A DNA stretch of 64,000 bases from Pseudodesulfovibrio sp. 5S69 (GCF_037094465.1 NZ_CP146609.1:1675501-1739500); one strand, 5' to 3'; numbered from the stretch's first letter, positions 17,355 through 26,825 are shown. Made by a program: numbers and translations. The notes: generated by a model not told the origin, from the sequence alone.

Positions 17355-19922
17355 CTAGCCGGGGCAGGTGTTGCCGTCCGCCGGGACCGTGGGCAGGGTG
17401 AAGGTGAAGACGCTGCCCTGGCCCAGCGCGGATTCCACGCGGATGATGCCGCCGTAGTGTTCGACGATCTCCTTGCAGATGGCCAGGCCCAGGCCGGTGC
17501 CCTGTTCCACGTTGCGCACCGTGTCGCCCAGGCGGGATTTGTGGAACTTCTCGAAGATGTAGCCGATCTCGTCCTCCGGGATGCCCGAGCCGGTGTCGCT
17601 GACGGATACGGTCAGCAGACCGTCCTGTTCGCGCATGGTCACGGTGACGCGACCCTGCCTGGTGAACTTGTGGGCGTTGTTCAGCAGGTTGATGAGCAAC
17701 TGCTTGATCTTGTCGGGGTCGGCGTGGATGCGCCGGGCGGTGTCGGTCAGGACCGTGTCCAGCTCCACGCTCTTGGAGGCGTCGAAGCCGCCGGAGGCCG
17801 AGGCCACGGCGTCACGGATGATCTCTGCCGGGTTGAGAATTTCGTCGTTCCAGCACGCCTTGCCCGATTCGATGCGGTTGATGTCCAGGAAGTCGTTGAT
17901 CAGCCTGGTCAGGCGCTCGCCCTCGGTGTCGATGATCTGCAGGTTGCCCTGGATACGCGACCCCTTGGCGGACAGTTTGTCGCCCTCGGCCAGGGGGATG
18001 AAATACCGGCTGAAGTCTTTGGCACAGAGCTTGGCGAACCCCCGGATGGAGGTCAGCGGGGTACGCAGTTCGTGGGAGACCGACGAGACCATGGACGACT
18101 TGATCTCGTCCAGGGTCATCAGCCGCCGGTTGGCCTCCTCAAGCTCGGCCTTGCGGGCCTCTATCTCGGCGGTGCGCTGTTCGACCTTGTCCTCCAGGTC
18201 CTCGTTGAGCCGGGTCAGGGCCTCCTCGATGGTCTTGCGTTCGATGGCCATGGCCACCTGCTCGGACACGGCGGTCAGGAAGGTGGCGGCTTCTCCCGAA
18301 TACCGTCTCGGGTTTTCGTAGTCCTGTACGACCATGGCTCCAACCACTCGGTCGCCCTGCCTGAGCGGCACGCCCAGCCATGCGGCCGGCGGGGTGCCGA
18401 TGACCCCGATGGAGGCCATCCGGGACTCGGCGTCGGGGTCGGCCTGGGAGAGGTGCAGCGGCGCGGCGGTACGGAAGACATGGATGGTCAGGCTGCTCTG
18501 TCCCGGATCGCTGATGTTGGGGATGTCGAAATAGTCGTCCATCTCGTCCTGGAAGTAGACGAAGCGGAGTATGTCCCTCTCCTCGTCCCGCATGGCGATG
18601 AAGAAGTTCTTGGCCTCGATGACCTCGCCGATGATGGCGTGGATGGTCTGGTACAGCTCCCGGAGGTCGCGGGTGGTGTTGACCGCCGTGGAGATGGCAT
18701 ACAGGGCGTGGGTGGTGCGCTCGTTGAACTTGCGCTGGGTGATGTCCGTATGCGACCCGGATATCCTGTATACCTTGCCGTTCTCGTCCCTGCTGCTGCC
18801 GCCCCGGCCGAGAATCCAGCGGATGGAGCCGTCCTTGTGTATCTGGCGGAACTCCACCTGGAACTGCTCGACCTTGCCGTCGATGCAATCCTTGTTGGCG
18901 GCCAGGGCCTTTTCGCGGTCATCCGGGTGCAGGCTGTTCAGCCATGAGTCCATGTGGTTGGGGAACTCTTCCTCGGTGTAGCCGAGGATCTCCCGGTATC
19001 GGGGGGAGTAGAAGCACTCGTTGCTGCCCAGGTACCAGTCCCAGAGGCCGTCGTTGGCGCCGCGGGCCATGAGTTGGTAGCGCTCCTCACTCTTGCGCAG
19101 GGCACGCAGGGTCTCGTCGCGCTCGGTGACGTCGATGAGGGAGCAGACCCGGTCATCCGTGCCGGGGACGTTGCGCACGAACAGGTGGATGCGCCTGTGC
19201 TTGCCGTCCTTGGTCAGGAAATTGAATTCGTAGTCGGTGGGCGGGTCGCCGATCCTTTTCTCGCGGTACTCCTGGTAGCGGGTCATGCGTTCCCGCTCGT
19301 CGAGGGGCACGAAATCCATCCAGCTCATCTTGCCCTCTATGTCCTCGCGCATGCAGCCGGAAATGAGGCAGAACTGCGAGTTGCAGCTCTTGATGACCGC
19401 GTCCCGGCCCAGCAGGACCATGGCTGTGCCGGTGGTCTCGAACAGGGTGCGGTAATGGCTCTCGCTCTTGCGCAGGGCGTCCTCCACCATGCGGATTTCG
19501 GACACGTCGATGACCACGCCGCGTACCCCGATGATCTCCCCATCTTGCCGCATGGGCTGTGAATAGACCTTGACGGGCAGGGTGGTGCCGTCCCTGCGCA
19601 CGGCCTTGTATTCCTCTTGCTCGAAGTCCTGGCCGGACAGGAGCCGGGCGAGGTTGTGGCGGACGCGGTGGATGGAGTCGCGGTGGATGATGTCCGGCAG
19701 GGTGAGCCCGCCCCGGAGATCGGCCTCGCTGTAGCCGAAGCTTTCGAGGGCGTAGCGATTGGCGAAACGGAAGGTCCCTTCCAGGTCCATTTCGAAAATG
19801 AACAGCGGGAGTTCGTCGGCATCGGGCGGTCCGGCCTCGCCGTGTCCGTGGTCAAGCCGGGCGCGGAGGCCGTCCAGCTCCGCTATGAGCTCTGCCTTGG
19901 TCTTGCGTTCATCGCCAGTCAT
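17355..19922 (-). CDS. Multi-PAS/GAF sensor histidine kinase
   Basis: An 855-residue cytoplasmic sensor kinase without membrane segments. In order: a short coiled coil (1-30), three PAS/PAC units (about 35-150, 155-270, 280-400; for example FGYSEADLRGG and LGYTEEEFPNHMDSW), a GAF domain (about 410-570), a coiled coil (575-615), HisKA with SSVSHELRTPLTSIRGFAKL, and HATPase with LLINLLNNAHKFT, DTGSGIPEDE and GTGLGLAICKEIV. All catalytic boxes are intact. No response regulator is adjacent, so it is an orphan whose partner must be elsewhere. Confidence 0.93.
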   Translation of the reverse strand: MTGDERKTKAELIAELDGLRARLDHGHGEAGPPDADELPLFIFEMDLEGTFRFANRYALESFGYSEADLRGGLTLPDIIHRDSIHRVRHNLARLLSGQDFEQEEYKAVRRDGTTLPVKVYSQPMRQDGEIIGVRGVVIDVSEIRMVEDALRKSESHYRTLFETTGTAMVLLGRDAVIKSCNSQFCLISGCMREDIEGKMSWMDFVPLDERERMTRYQEYREKRIGDPPTDYEFNFLTKDGKHRRIHLFVRNVPGTDDRVCSLIDVTERDETLRALRKSEERYQLMARGANDGLWDWYLGSNECFYSPRYREILGYTEEEFPNHMDSWLNSLHPDDREKALAANKDCIDGKVEQFQVEFRQIHKDGSIRWILGRGGSSRDENGKVYRISGSHTDITQRKFNERTTHALYAISTAVNTTRDLRELYQTIHAIIGEVIEAKNFFIAMRDEERDILRFVYFQDEMDDYFDIPNISDPGQSSLTIHVFRTAAPLHLSQADPDAESRMASIGVIGTPPAAWLGVPLRQGDRVVGAMVVQDYENPRRYSGEAATFLTAVSEQVAMAIERKTIEEALTRLNEDLEDKVEQRTAEIEARKAELEEANRRLMTLDEIKSSMVSSVSHELRTPLTSIRGFAKLCAKDFSRYFIPLAEGDKLSAKGSRIQGNLQIIDTEGERLTRLINDFLDINRIESGKACWNDEILNPAEIIRDAVASASGGFDASKSVELDTVLTDTARRIHADPDKIKQLLINLLNNAHKFTRQGRVTVTMREQDGLLTVSVSDTGSGIPEDEIGYIFEKFHKSRLGDTVRNVEQGTGLGLAICKEIVEHYGGIIRVESALGQGSVFTFTLPTVPADGNTCPG

Positions 19923-19985
19923 CGGTTCTCCTGGGGGGCTTGCCCAAGATATCGGGGAGCAGGAAAAGAAGCAATTATTAAACGC

Positions 19986-20024
19986 CGTCCCGCCAGGGAA
20001 AAATGGATATTCCCTGACGGGACG
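19986..20024 (-). terminator. Hairpin terminator after the DEAD-box helicase
   Basis: CGTCCCGCCAGGGAA pairs with TTCCCTGACGGGACG (one mismatch, 15 positions) around a 9-nt loop, 10 nt past the helicase stop. The T-run after it on the minus strand is short, so efficiency is uncertain. Confidence 0.6.
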
Positions 20025-20033
20025 TCGGTCCGG

Positions 20034-21686
20034 CTAGCGTCCCTGTTTGGGCTTGTAGCGCTGCTTGTAGGGCGGCTTGCCTCCCGGTCTTCCGTTCTTC
20101 TTGGGGAACCGGCCCGGCGGCTTGCGCCGCGATTCGTCCCTGGCGACGACGGGGGCGCCTTCCCGGCTGTTGACCGCGTTCACGACCTTGTCCGCCTCGG
20201 CGGCCGGGACCGTGAAGGTGGTCCGCTCGCCCTGGACCCGGACGTGCTGAATGGCCCACGGCTTGATGCGCGCGGCGGTGGCGATGAAGTCCACGAACCG
20301 TTTGGGGTTCATGCCGTGGGCGCGGCCCAGTGCGCAGACCAGGTCGGCGCGGCCCCGCCCGCCGGGCCCCACGGCGTCGATGCGGCGGTAGCCGGACTCC
20401 ATCAGTTCCTCGCCGAAGGTGTTTCGAAGCAGGGCGGCGACCACCTGTTCGGCGGGGCGGTCGCGGAGCAGTTCTCCGGCCATGGCCAGATAGGCGCTGT
20501 GCCCTTCGGCTTCCAGGATGTCGTTGAGCTCGGCCACCACCTTGCGCTTCTTGGAGTGGATGACGTCCTCGATGCGCGGCAGGGGCTCCTTGGCAATCTC
20601 GATGCCGGAGCTCTTGGAGATGTACATGAGCTTGCGGAACTCGCTCGGCGTGATCAGGGTGATGGCCACGCCTTCCTTGCCCGCCCGGCCCGTGCGCCCG
20701 GTTCGGTGCACGAAGGTCTGCGGGTCCTGGGGCAGGGCGAAGTTGACCACGTGGGTCAGGTCAGGCACGTCGATGCCGCGCGCGGCCACGTCCGTAGCCA
20801 CCAGGATGGTCGCCTTGCGTTTGCGGAAGCCGTTCAGGATTTTTTCGCGCTGGGCCTGGTTCAGGTCGCCGTGGATGGGCTCGGCCGGATAGCCTCGCTG
20901 GGTCAGCCGGGCGGCCACCTGGTCGGCGTCGGCTCTGGTGCGCACGAAGACCAGGCCATAGAAGTCCGGCCGGGCATCGATGACCCGGCACAGGGCCTCG
21001 AAGCGGTCAGAGTCGGCCATCTCGTGGAAGACCTGGCGGGTCAGGGGCGCGTCCGAGGTCTCGGGTTTGACCGTGACCACGTCGAAGTCGCCCATGAACT
21101 CCTTGGCGATGGCCATGACTTCGCGGGCCATGGTCGCGGAGAACATGAGGGTGCGCCGGTCCTCGTTGGCCGAGGCCAGGATGGCGCGCACGTCGTCCAC
21201 GAAACCCATGTTGCACATCTCGTCAGCCTCGTCGAGAATGAAGTAGTTCAACGCATCGATCTTCAAGGAGCCGCGCTCCAGGTGGTCCATGATCCGGCCG
21301 GGCGTGCCCACGACCACGTCCACGCCGCGTTTGAGCGCCTTGAGCTGCATGTGGATGGCCTGGCCACCGTACACGGGGAGCACGCGGATGCGCTTGCCGC
21401 CCTTGAGGGAGTCGATCTCCTCGGCCACCTGGATGGCCAACTCGCGGGTGGGGGCCAGAATGAGCGACTGGACGCGGTGCGCGCCCTCCTCGGCCGCCTC
21501 GATGACGGGCAGGCCGAAGGCCGCGGTCTTGCCCGTGCCGGTCTGGGCCTGGCCCACGATGTCCCGACTGCCCGAGAGCAGCTTCGGGATGGTCAGGGCC
21601 TGGATGGGGGTGGGGGCGGTGAACCCCTTGGATTCCAGGGCGTCCAGGGTTGATCCCGAAAGCCCCAGTTCCTTGAAACTGGTCAT
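20034..21686 (-). CDS. DEAD-box ATP-dependent RNA helicase with DbpA-type RNA-binding domain
   Basis: A 550-residue helicase. All core motifs are readable: Q motif (PTPIQ), motif I AQTGTGKT (47-54), Ib, motif II LDEADEM, motif III SAT, motif V and motif VI HRTGRTGRAG. Residues about 450-525 form the DbpA-like RNA-recognition domain (GRADLVCALGRAHGMN), and a basic Arg/Lys/Gly tail follows. The family (DeaD/CsdA) unwinds structured RNA in ribosome assembly and cold adaptation. Its neighbours infA and an RRM protein fit an RNA-metabolism cluster. ATG at 21686 begins exactly at the family N-terminus MTSFKELGLS. Confidence 0.95.
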   Translation of the reverse strand: MTSFKELGLSGSTLDALESKGFTAPTPIQALTIPKLLSGSRDIVGQAQTGTGKTAAFGLPVIEAAEEGAHRVQSLILAPTRELAIQVAEEIDSLKGGKRIRVLPVYGGQAIHMQLKALKRGVDVVVGTPGRIMDHLERGSLKIDALNYFILDEADEMCNMGFVDDVRAILASANEDRRTLMFSATMAREVMAIAKEFMGDFDVVTVKPETSDAPLTRQVFHEMADSDRFEALCRVIDARPDFYGLVFVRTRADADQVAARLTQRGYPAEPIHGDLNQAQREKILNGFRKRKATILVATDVAARGIDVPDLTHVVNFALPQDPQTFVHRTGRTGRAGKEGVAITLITPSEFRKLMYISKSSGIEIAKEPLPRIEDVIHSKKRKVVAELNDILEAEGHSAYLAMAGELLRDRPAEQVVAALLRNTFGEELMESGYRRIDAVGPGGRGRADLVCALGRAHGMNPKRFVDFIATAARIKPWAIQHVRVQGERTTFTVPAAEADKVVNAVNSREGAPVVARDESRRKPPGRFPKKNGRPGGKPPYKQRYKPKQGR

Positions 21687-21800
21687 GATTTGCCTTTGGT
21701 AAAAAGTAAAAACGGAAAATACGGTTCCACCGGACAGCACACCATATGAAAACGGCACAGTCGCGCCCGCGCCTGCGTCGAGGTCTCGAAGAGGGAGAAG

Positions 21801-21882
21801 GAGGTGGGGTCCGGGGGAAGGGGAAGGGGGGAAGACCTCGCATGGAACTCCTCGCTTTCCCTTCCCCCGGCCGCCGGGAGGC
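21801..21882 (-). repeat. Intergenic repeat family A, degenerate copy
   Basis: GGTGGGGTCCGGGGGAAGGGGAAGG on the left and CCCTTCCCCCGGCCGCCGGGAGGC on the right match the outer parts of repeat A, with the GCCTCC end against the infA stop. The central A/T-rich hairpin is replaced by an unrelated GAAGACCTCG...CTCCTCGC segment, and the AAACTTTTT box is absent. Confidence 0.5.
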
Positions 21883-21887
21883 GGCGG

Positions 21888-22106
21888 TTACCTGGGACGG
21901 AAGGTGATGCGGCCCCGGGTGAGATCGTAGGGGGAGAGTTCCACGGTTACGGTGTCGCCGGGCATGACGCGGATGCGGAACTTGCGCATCTTGCCGGAGA
22001 TGTGGGCGAGCACGGTGTGGCCGTTTTCGAGTTCAACGCGGAACATGGCGTTGGGCAGGGCTTCTTCGACTACGCCCTGGACGACGATTCCTTCTTCTTT
22101 AGCCAT
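21888..22106 (-). CDS. infA: Translation initiation factor IF-1
   Basis: A 72-residue single S1/OB-fold protein that binds the ribosomal A site during initiation. The motif series [35 protein letters not shown] and [22 protein letters not shown] is diagnostic. It lies downstream of the RRM gene, with a terminator-like hairpin between them, and upstream of a DEAD-box helicase gene on the same strand. Confidence 0.97.
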   Translation of the reverse strand: MAKEEGIVVQGVVEEALPNAMFRVELENGHTVLAHISGKMRKFRIRVMPGDTVTVELSPYDLTRGRITFRPR

Positions 22107-22138
22107 ATACTTCTTTACCTCTTGTTGCAGGCGACGGG

Positions 22139-22166
22139 AAAAGCCCGCCCCGGGGCGGGGCGGGCT
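22139..22166 (-). terminator. Hairpin terminator between the RRM gene and infA
   Basis: On the minus strand AGCCCGCCCC pairs with GGGGCGGGCT around a 5-nt loop, then TTTTC. The T-run is short, so partial readthrough into infA is possible. Confidence 0.6.
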
Positions 22167-22201
22167 GGCTTATGTCTTTAACTAACGACGGGCGACCGGC
22201 G

Positions 22202-22465
22202 CTACCAGCGCGGACGCTCGGGACGCGGACGGGCTTCGTTGACCTTGATGTTGCGGCCGCCGAAGTCGGAGCCGTCCAGGCTTTCAATGGCGGCAAGGGC
22301 CCCCTGGTCTTCCATTTCGACAAAACCGAAGCCGCGGGGACGGCCGGTTTCGCGATCGTTGATCAGTTTGACGGAAATGACCTCCCCAAAGGTCTCAAAC
22401 GCTGCGCGTACATCCTCTTCCGTGGCGCTCCAGGGCAGGTTGCCCACATAGATATTCTTAGCCAT
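22202..22465 (-). CDS. Small RRM-type RNA-binding protein
   Basis: An 87-residue single RNA-recognition motif. RNP2 is IYVGNL (residues 5-10) and RNP1 is RGFGFVEM (about 44-51). A short Arg/Pro tail (ARPRPERPRW) follows. Such one-domain RRM proteins are common in cyanobacteria and delta-proteobacteria and are often cold-inducible RNA chaperones; a role here is inferred. The 238-bp upstream gap is non-coding and contains a TTGACG hexamer and the inverted repeat CTACT-GT-AGTAG (22629-22640), possibly an operator. Confidence 0.92.
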   Translation of the reverse strand: MAKNIYVGNLPWSATEEDVRAAFETFGEVISVKLINDRETGRPRGFGFVEMEDQGALAAIESLDGSDFGGRNIKVNEARPRPERPRW

Positions 22466-22703
22466 TACGTACCAAACTCCGAAAAAATAGTGAAATAAAA
22501 CGGCGAACAACGCCTGGTGAAAGGAGATCGAGGAAGCGTAGGCGCGCAAGCCTTGCAGAACCTGAAGCCATTCCACCCTTGTCGGTGCGGACCGGCCGAA
22601 ACCGGCTGCGTCCCCGTGGACGCCACCGACTACTGTAGTAGAGGCCCTTACGTGGGGGCAGGGGTATTCGTCAAGGAAAAAATGATTTGAACAGGAATAT
22701 CTC

Positions 22704-23003
22704 CTAGATAATCGCCTTCATATCCGAAAAGATCCGATCCGGATCATACAGGCCGGGGTGCTCCTCGGCCAGGGCCTCCATGGTCTCGAAGTAGGCGTCC
22801 CATCCGGTCACCTCGGCCACTTTCTTCTTGTCCACGAAGATCTTGAAGGTGGTCCCCTCGGGGCACTTGGTCAGGTTGAGCTCAAGCACGCCCTCTCCGG
22901 TCATCTCGGTCCAGAAGGCGGACCAGGAGGAGCGGTCGCCCTCGGTCTTCTTGTACTTTTCGAAATAGGCCTCGAAAATCCTCTCGATGTCGGCGCGTTC
23001 CAT
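22704..23003 (-). CDS. Possible separately translated 99-residue protein inside the sialidase-like frame
   Basis: Within the longer frame, an ATG at 23003 is preceded by AAGGA at a good spacing of 8 nt. The encoded 99 residues (MERADIERIFEAYFEKYKK... ending DPDRIFSDMKAII) form a plausible compact alpha/beta domain unlike the propeller before it. No stop separates the two. This may be an internal start giving a second product, or a gene that became fused when a stop codon was lost. Confidence 0.35.
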   Translation of the reverse strand: MERADIERIFEAYFEKYKKTEGDRSSWSAFWTEMTGEGVLELNLTKCPEGTTFKIFVDKKKVAEVTGWDAYFETMEALAEEHPGLYDPDRIFSDMKAII

Positions 23004-24569
23004 GTTTCCCGTCCTTGGTTGCGGTGCGCGGGGGTTGAAGTCCTCCGGATAAAAACGGGTTCCGGCGATATGCGCGGTCTTCAGCGGTTCGTAGCCGGGC
23101 TCCCCGGCCCCGCCGTGGTGGTAGGCGCTGAAGAAGCTCCCGTCCGCGAGCCGCGTCCATCCGGAATACCCGAAATCCGGGGCCGCCGCGTGCCGGTCGT
23201 TGCGAAGCTCCAGGACGTGGTCCCGGACCCAGGCGTCGGGCCGGCCGTCCCCGGCGGTCCAGTTCCAAGCATACACCCGGTCATAGGCGGGTTCAAGAAC
23301 GTTCAGGGAAATTCGTCGCCAGGTGCAGTCGACCGCGTTGTCCTCGAAGGGGTAGGGCGCGCCGAACATGACCGGCCGGGTCTCGGCGTGGTCCGGGTCC
23401 ACCTCGACCGCGGCTCGCCGCTCGCCATTGACGAAGGCCGTCACTCTCCCGGCCGCGTACTCGAAGCGCAGCCGGTTGAACCGCCCGCGCGGCAGGGGGA
23501 CGGCCTGTGCGCCCGCCGCGTCCGGGAGCATCCGGTCCGGGGCCAGACGCCACCAGCAGCCCACGCGTACGGCGCAGCCGTTGGGCCCGGCCTCGTCCAT
23601 CCGGACGTCTGCCGTGAGGTCCAGGCGCGCGCTGCGCGGATCGGTCATGGGCCGCAGGGCGTAGCGTACCACGGCTGCGGGTCCCGCGCCGTTTCGGATG
23701 CGCATGCCGTCATGGGTGAACGTCGGGTTGGCCGGGTCGGCGGCGCGGCCGTGGACCCGGAATCCCGAGGCCAGCTCCTCGGCCGTGCCGAGCCATGCGC
23801 AGGTGCCCCAGTCCGGGCCGGTGTTGCGGTAGGTGACCAGCAGCCGCCCGTCGTCGAGCAGCCCCATGGTCGGGCGGTGTCCCATGAGCGCGGCGGGCGC
23901 GGGGCGCGACCAGGTGGCCCCGCCGTCGTCGCTGTGGACCAGGTACATGGGCTCGAACACGAAGCTGTTTTCGCGCAGCAGGGCCAGGATGCGGCCGGAC
24001 GGCAGCTGGGTCATGGAGGCCTCGCACAGGACCAGGTTGCGCTCGGCGGCCATGACGGACAGGCGCGTCCAGGCGCGTCCATGATTCGTGGAGCGGAAGA
24101 CGACCTGCTCGGTGGGCGGCTGGCGGATGGCCGGGTGCTCCTCGCCGCCTACGTGCCGGTGCCCGGCGGTCAGCCAGCTCCCGTCATCCAGGGCCAGGAT
24201 GCGGTCGTGCATGTCGTGGGTCAGTCCCTCGGCGGTAAAGGGCAGCCAGGTGCGGCCGTTATCAAGGCTCTCGAAAAAGATTCGCGAGCTGTCGGACAGG
24301 ACGATGGTCCCGTCCGGGAACAATTTCAGGCGGGGGCTGTGGCTGCGCGGGGAATCGGGATAGACGGGCGCGGACCAGGTCGCCCCGTTGTCGCGGCTGG
24401 TCTTGACCACGAGCACCCGGCGGTTGGGGCGAACGTGCCGGTCCGCCTCGTTGTAGGCGACGATCAGCGTGCCGTCCTGCGCCCGGATCACGTCCGGGAA
24501 GGCCAGGTAGTTCCCCTCCCTGCGGTCGATGACCACATGGCGGTCCGATCGTTCCGACAGGCTGGGCAT
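22704..24569 (-). CDS. Sialidase-like BNR protein with an extra C-terminal domain
   Basis: A 621-residue soluble protein without a signal peptide. Four Asp-box (BNR) turns are visible: SRDNGATWS, SLDNGRTWL, STNHGRAWT and SDDGGATWS, marking a sialidase-fold propeller over residues 15-270. A lectin-like beta segment (about 290-420, with RLRFEYAAGRVTAFVNGERR) interrupts it, and the propeller resumes near 470. The classical FRIP motif is not evident, so sialidase activity is unproven. The last 99 residues, from Met523 (MERADIERIFEAYFEKYKK), look like an unrelated small alpha/beta protein and have their own AAGGA site upstream. It follows a phenylacetate-CoA-ligase gene by 10 bp. Confidence 0.75.
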   Translation of the reverse strand: MPSLSERSDRHVVIDRREGNYLAFPDVIRAQDGTLIVAYNEADRHVRPNRRVLVVKTSRDNGATWSAPVYPDSPRSHSPRLKLFPDGTIVLSDSSRIFFESLDNGRTWLPFTAEGLTHDMHDRILALDDGSWLTAGHRHVGGEEHPAIRQPPTEQVVFRSTNHGRAWTRLSVMAAERNLVLCEASMTQLPSGRILALLRENSFVFEPMYLVHSDDGGATWSRPAPAALMGHRPTMGLLDDGRLLVTYRNTGPDWGTCAWLGTAEELASGFRVHGRAADPANPTFTHDGMRIRNGAGPAAVVRYALRPMTDPRSARLDLTADVRMDEAGPNGCAVRVGCWWRLAPDRMLPDAAGAQAVPLPRGRFNRLRFEYAAGRVTAFVNGERRAAVEVDPDHAETRPVMFGAPYPFEDNAVDCTWRRISLNVLEPAYDRVYAWNWTAGDGRPDAWVRDHVLELRNDRHAAAPDFGYSGWTRLADGSFFSAYHHGGAGEPGYEPLKTAHIAGTRFYPEDFNPRAPQPRTGNMERADIERIFEAYFEKYKKTEGDRSSWSAFWTEMTGEGVLELNLTKCPEGTTFKIFVDKKKVAEVTGWDAYFETMEALAEEHPGLYDPDRIFSDMKAII

Positions 24570-24579
24570 GGGGGAGCGG

Positions 24580-25869
24580 CTACTCTTCCCCGCGCGAGTC
24601 TTCCACTCGCTTGGTCTTGGAGAAACTGCGGGGCAGCTCGCCGGGACCGAGGATGGTCACCTCGCCGCGCACCAGGATGTTCTTGCGGATTTCGTCGGCC
24701 AGGGCTCTGGCCAGCCCTTCGTCGTTCCCGGACGCTGCGCCGGGCGCGCGTTCCACGTGCACGGCCATGTGGTCCAGCCCGTCCTTGCGGCTGAGGAAAA
24801 TGCGGTACTCGGCGGACAGCTCCTTGAAGTGTTCGAGCACGGAGCCGATCTGGCCGGGGTAGATGTTCACGCCCCGGAAGATGAACATGTCGTCGGACCG
24901 GCCCAGGATCTTGTCCACGCGCGGCATGGTCACTCCGCAGGCGCATTGGCCCGGGATGAGCCGGGTCAGGTCGTGGGTCCGGTAGCGGATGAGCGGGGAG
25001 GCCTCCTTCCTCAACGAAGTGACGACCATCTCGCCAACCTCGCCGGGGGCCACGGGTTCGAGCGTCTCGGGGTCGATGATCTCGGTGATGTACATGTCCG
25101 CCCAGTAGTGGATGCCGTCGTGGGCCTCGCACTCCAGGCCGGTGCCGGGGCCGTACAGCTCGGTCATGCCGATGATGTCGAAGCTGTCCTCCAGCCCCAG
25201 GGCCTCCTCGAACTGGCGGCGCATCTTGGGGGTGTGGGTCTCGGAGCCGAAGATCGCCTTCTTCAGGCTGATCCTGTCGGCCAGCCCCTGTTTCTGGACC
25301 TCTTCGCCCATGAGCAGAGCCATGGAGGCCGTGGAGCACATGCAGGTGGACTTGAGGTCGGTGAGCATCTGGAGCTGGATTTCCAAAAGCCCCGGCCCCA
25401 CGGGCAGGGCCATGGCCCCGAACCGTTCGCAGCCGAGCTGGAAGCCCGCGCCAGCGGTCCACAGCCCGTAGCCCACGCAGATCTGGACCCGGTCCTCGCG
25501 GGTCAGCCCGGCCATCTCGTAGCAGCGGGCGAACATGTCCTTCCAGACGTCGACGTCGTTTTGGGTATAGGCCAGGATCTTGCGCTTGCCCGTGGTTCCG
25601 CTGGAGCCGTGGATGCGGACCACGTCCCTTTCGGGCACGGACAGCAGCGGCATGGGGTAGCCGTCCTTGAGGTCTTCGGCCGTGGTGAAGGGGAGCCTGC
25701 GCAGATCGTCCAGGGAGGCGATGTCGCCCGGCTCCACGCCCTGTTCCTTCAGGCGGGCCTGGTAGAAGGGGCTGTTGGCGTAGGTGTGGCCCACGGTCCA
25801 TTTCAGCCCTTCGAGCTGGATGTCGGCGATCTGTTCCTCGGTCAAAGTCGGTATGAAACGGTGGTCCAT
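24580..25869 (-). CDS. Phenylacetate-CoA ligase family enzyme
   Basis: A 429-residue adenylate-forming enzyme of the PaaK type. The AMP-binding P-loop IHGSSGTTGKRKILAYT (about residues 90-106), the AFGSETHT-like region (IFGSETHTPKMR), GMTELYGPG and the C-terminal hinge GRSDDMFIFRGVNIYP are present. Desulfovibrio-type genomes carry several such genes, some acting on aryl or indole acetates; the substrate is not predictable. ATG at 25869 has GGGAG upstream. It is likely cotranscribed with the sialidase-like gene and is divergent from prepilin peptidase. Confidence 0.9.
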   Translation of the reverse strand: MDHRFIPTLTEEQIADIQLEGLKWTVGHTYANSPFYQARLKEQGVEPGDIASLDDLRRLPFTTAEDLKDGYPMPLLSVPERDVVRIHGSSGTTGKRKILAYTQNDVDVWKDMFARCYEMAGLTREDRVQICVGYGLWTAGAGFQLGCERFGAMALPVGPGLLEIQLQMLTDLKSTCMCSTASMALLMGEEVQKQGLADRISLKKAIFGSETHTPKMRRQFEEALGLEDSFDIIGMTELYGPGTGLECEAHDGIHYWADMYITEIIDPETLEPVAPGEVGEMVVTSLRKEASPLIRYRTHDLTRLIPGQCACGVTMPRVDKILGRSDDMFIFRGVNIYPGQIGSVLEHFKELSAEYRIFLSRKDGLDHMAVHVERAPGAASGNDEGLARALADEIRKNILVRGEVTILGPGELPRSFSKTKRVEDSRGEE

Positions 25870-26000
25870 CTGGGGCTCCCTTGATGCGTATACGGCGGCG
25901 CTTCCCTTGTGCCGGGAGGGGAAATCCGGTAGCCTGCAAAGTGTTGCGCCAGCGGTATTCATGCAGCAAAAGCCGCGAATCTTCAAGCCCCAAGGACGTT

Positions 26001-26783
26001 ATGGACATCATCCCCACCTGGGCCTTCTACCTCGCCGCCGCCGTGGCCGGACTCGAACTCGGCGGCCTGGCCACCATCTTCATCCAGCGCTGGATCGACG
26101 AGGAGCCCATCTGCAAGCCGGGCGGCTCCCGGTGCCCCGAGTGCAATGCCAAGCTCTCCTTCCGGGACACCATCCCGCTGGTCAGCTTCCTGCTCCTCAA
26201 GGGGCGCTGCCGCCACTGCGGCGCGGCCATCGGCCCGCAATACCTGCTGGTGGAGCTGTCCTGCCTGGCCTGGGCTCTGGCCTCGGCCTACACCTACGGA
26301 TTGTCCCCGGAGTGGGGCGTGTACCTGGTGCTCGGGGTCATGCTCATCGCGGGCAGCTTCATCGACTTCGAGACTTTCCTGCTGCCCGACCGCATCACCT
26401 TGGGCGGTACGGCCGTGGCCCTGGCGGCCAGCTTCGTGCTCAGGGAAGGCCCCACCTGGCAGGACGCCCTGCTCGGCGCGGCCGTGGGTGCGGGGTTGTT
26501 CTGGGTCCTGCAGCAGCTCTACCGGCTGTGGCGCAAGCAGGAGGGGCTGGGCACCGGCGACGTCAAGCTCATGGCCATGATCGGGGCCATCACCGGCCTG
26601 GCCGGACTGCCCCTGACCATCCTGGTGGGCAGCGTGACCGGGGCGCTCGGCTCGATCTACTACATGCTCCGTCCGGGCAAGGGCGGCATCCGGGGCCGCG
26701 TCCCCTACGGCCCGTTCCTCAGCCTCGGCTGCATGCTCTACCTGCTCTATGGTCCGGAAATCATGCGCTGGTGGCACTCCTAG
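26001..26783 (+). CDS. pilD: Prepilin leader peptidase/N-methyltransferase
   Basis: A 260-residue inner-membrane aspartyl protease that cleaves and N-methylates type IV prepilins or type II secretion pseudopilins. The N-terminal cytoplasmic loop has two zinc CxxC pairs (Cys45/48 CPEC and Cys70/73 CRHC). The catalytic aspartates are in DFETFLLPDRIT and the GxGD motif GTGDVKLMAMIG. Seven or eight hydrophobic segments are seen. The ATG at 26001 was chosen because the upstream frame is antisense to the ligase gene. No pilin gene lies nearby. Confidence 0.94.
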   Translation: MDIIPTWAFYLAAAVAGLELGGLATIFIQRWIDEEPICKPGGSRCPECNAKLSFRDTIPLVSFLLLKGRCRHCGAAIGPQYLLVELSCLAWALASAYTYGLSPEWGVYLVLGVMLIAGSFIDFETFLLPDRITLGGTAVALAASFVLREGPTWQDALLGAAVGAGLFWVLQQLYRLWRKQEGLGTGDVKLMAMIGAITGLAGLPLTILVGSVTGALGSIYYMLRPGKGGIRGRVPYGPFLSLGCMLYLLYGPEIMRWWHS

Positions 26784-26825
26784 CCGGCCCGGCATCTCCG
26801 TTTGCTTCCCTGAAACCGGCCCATG

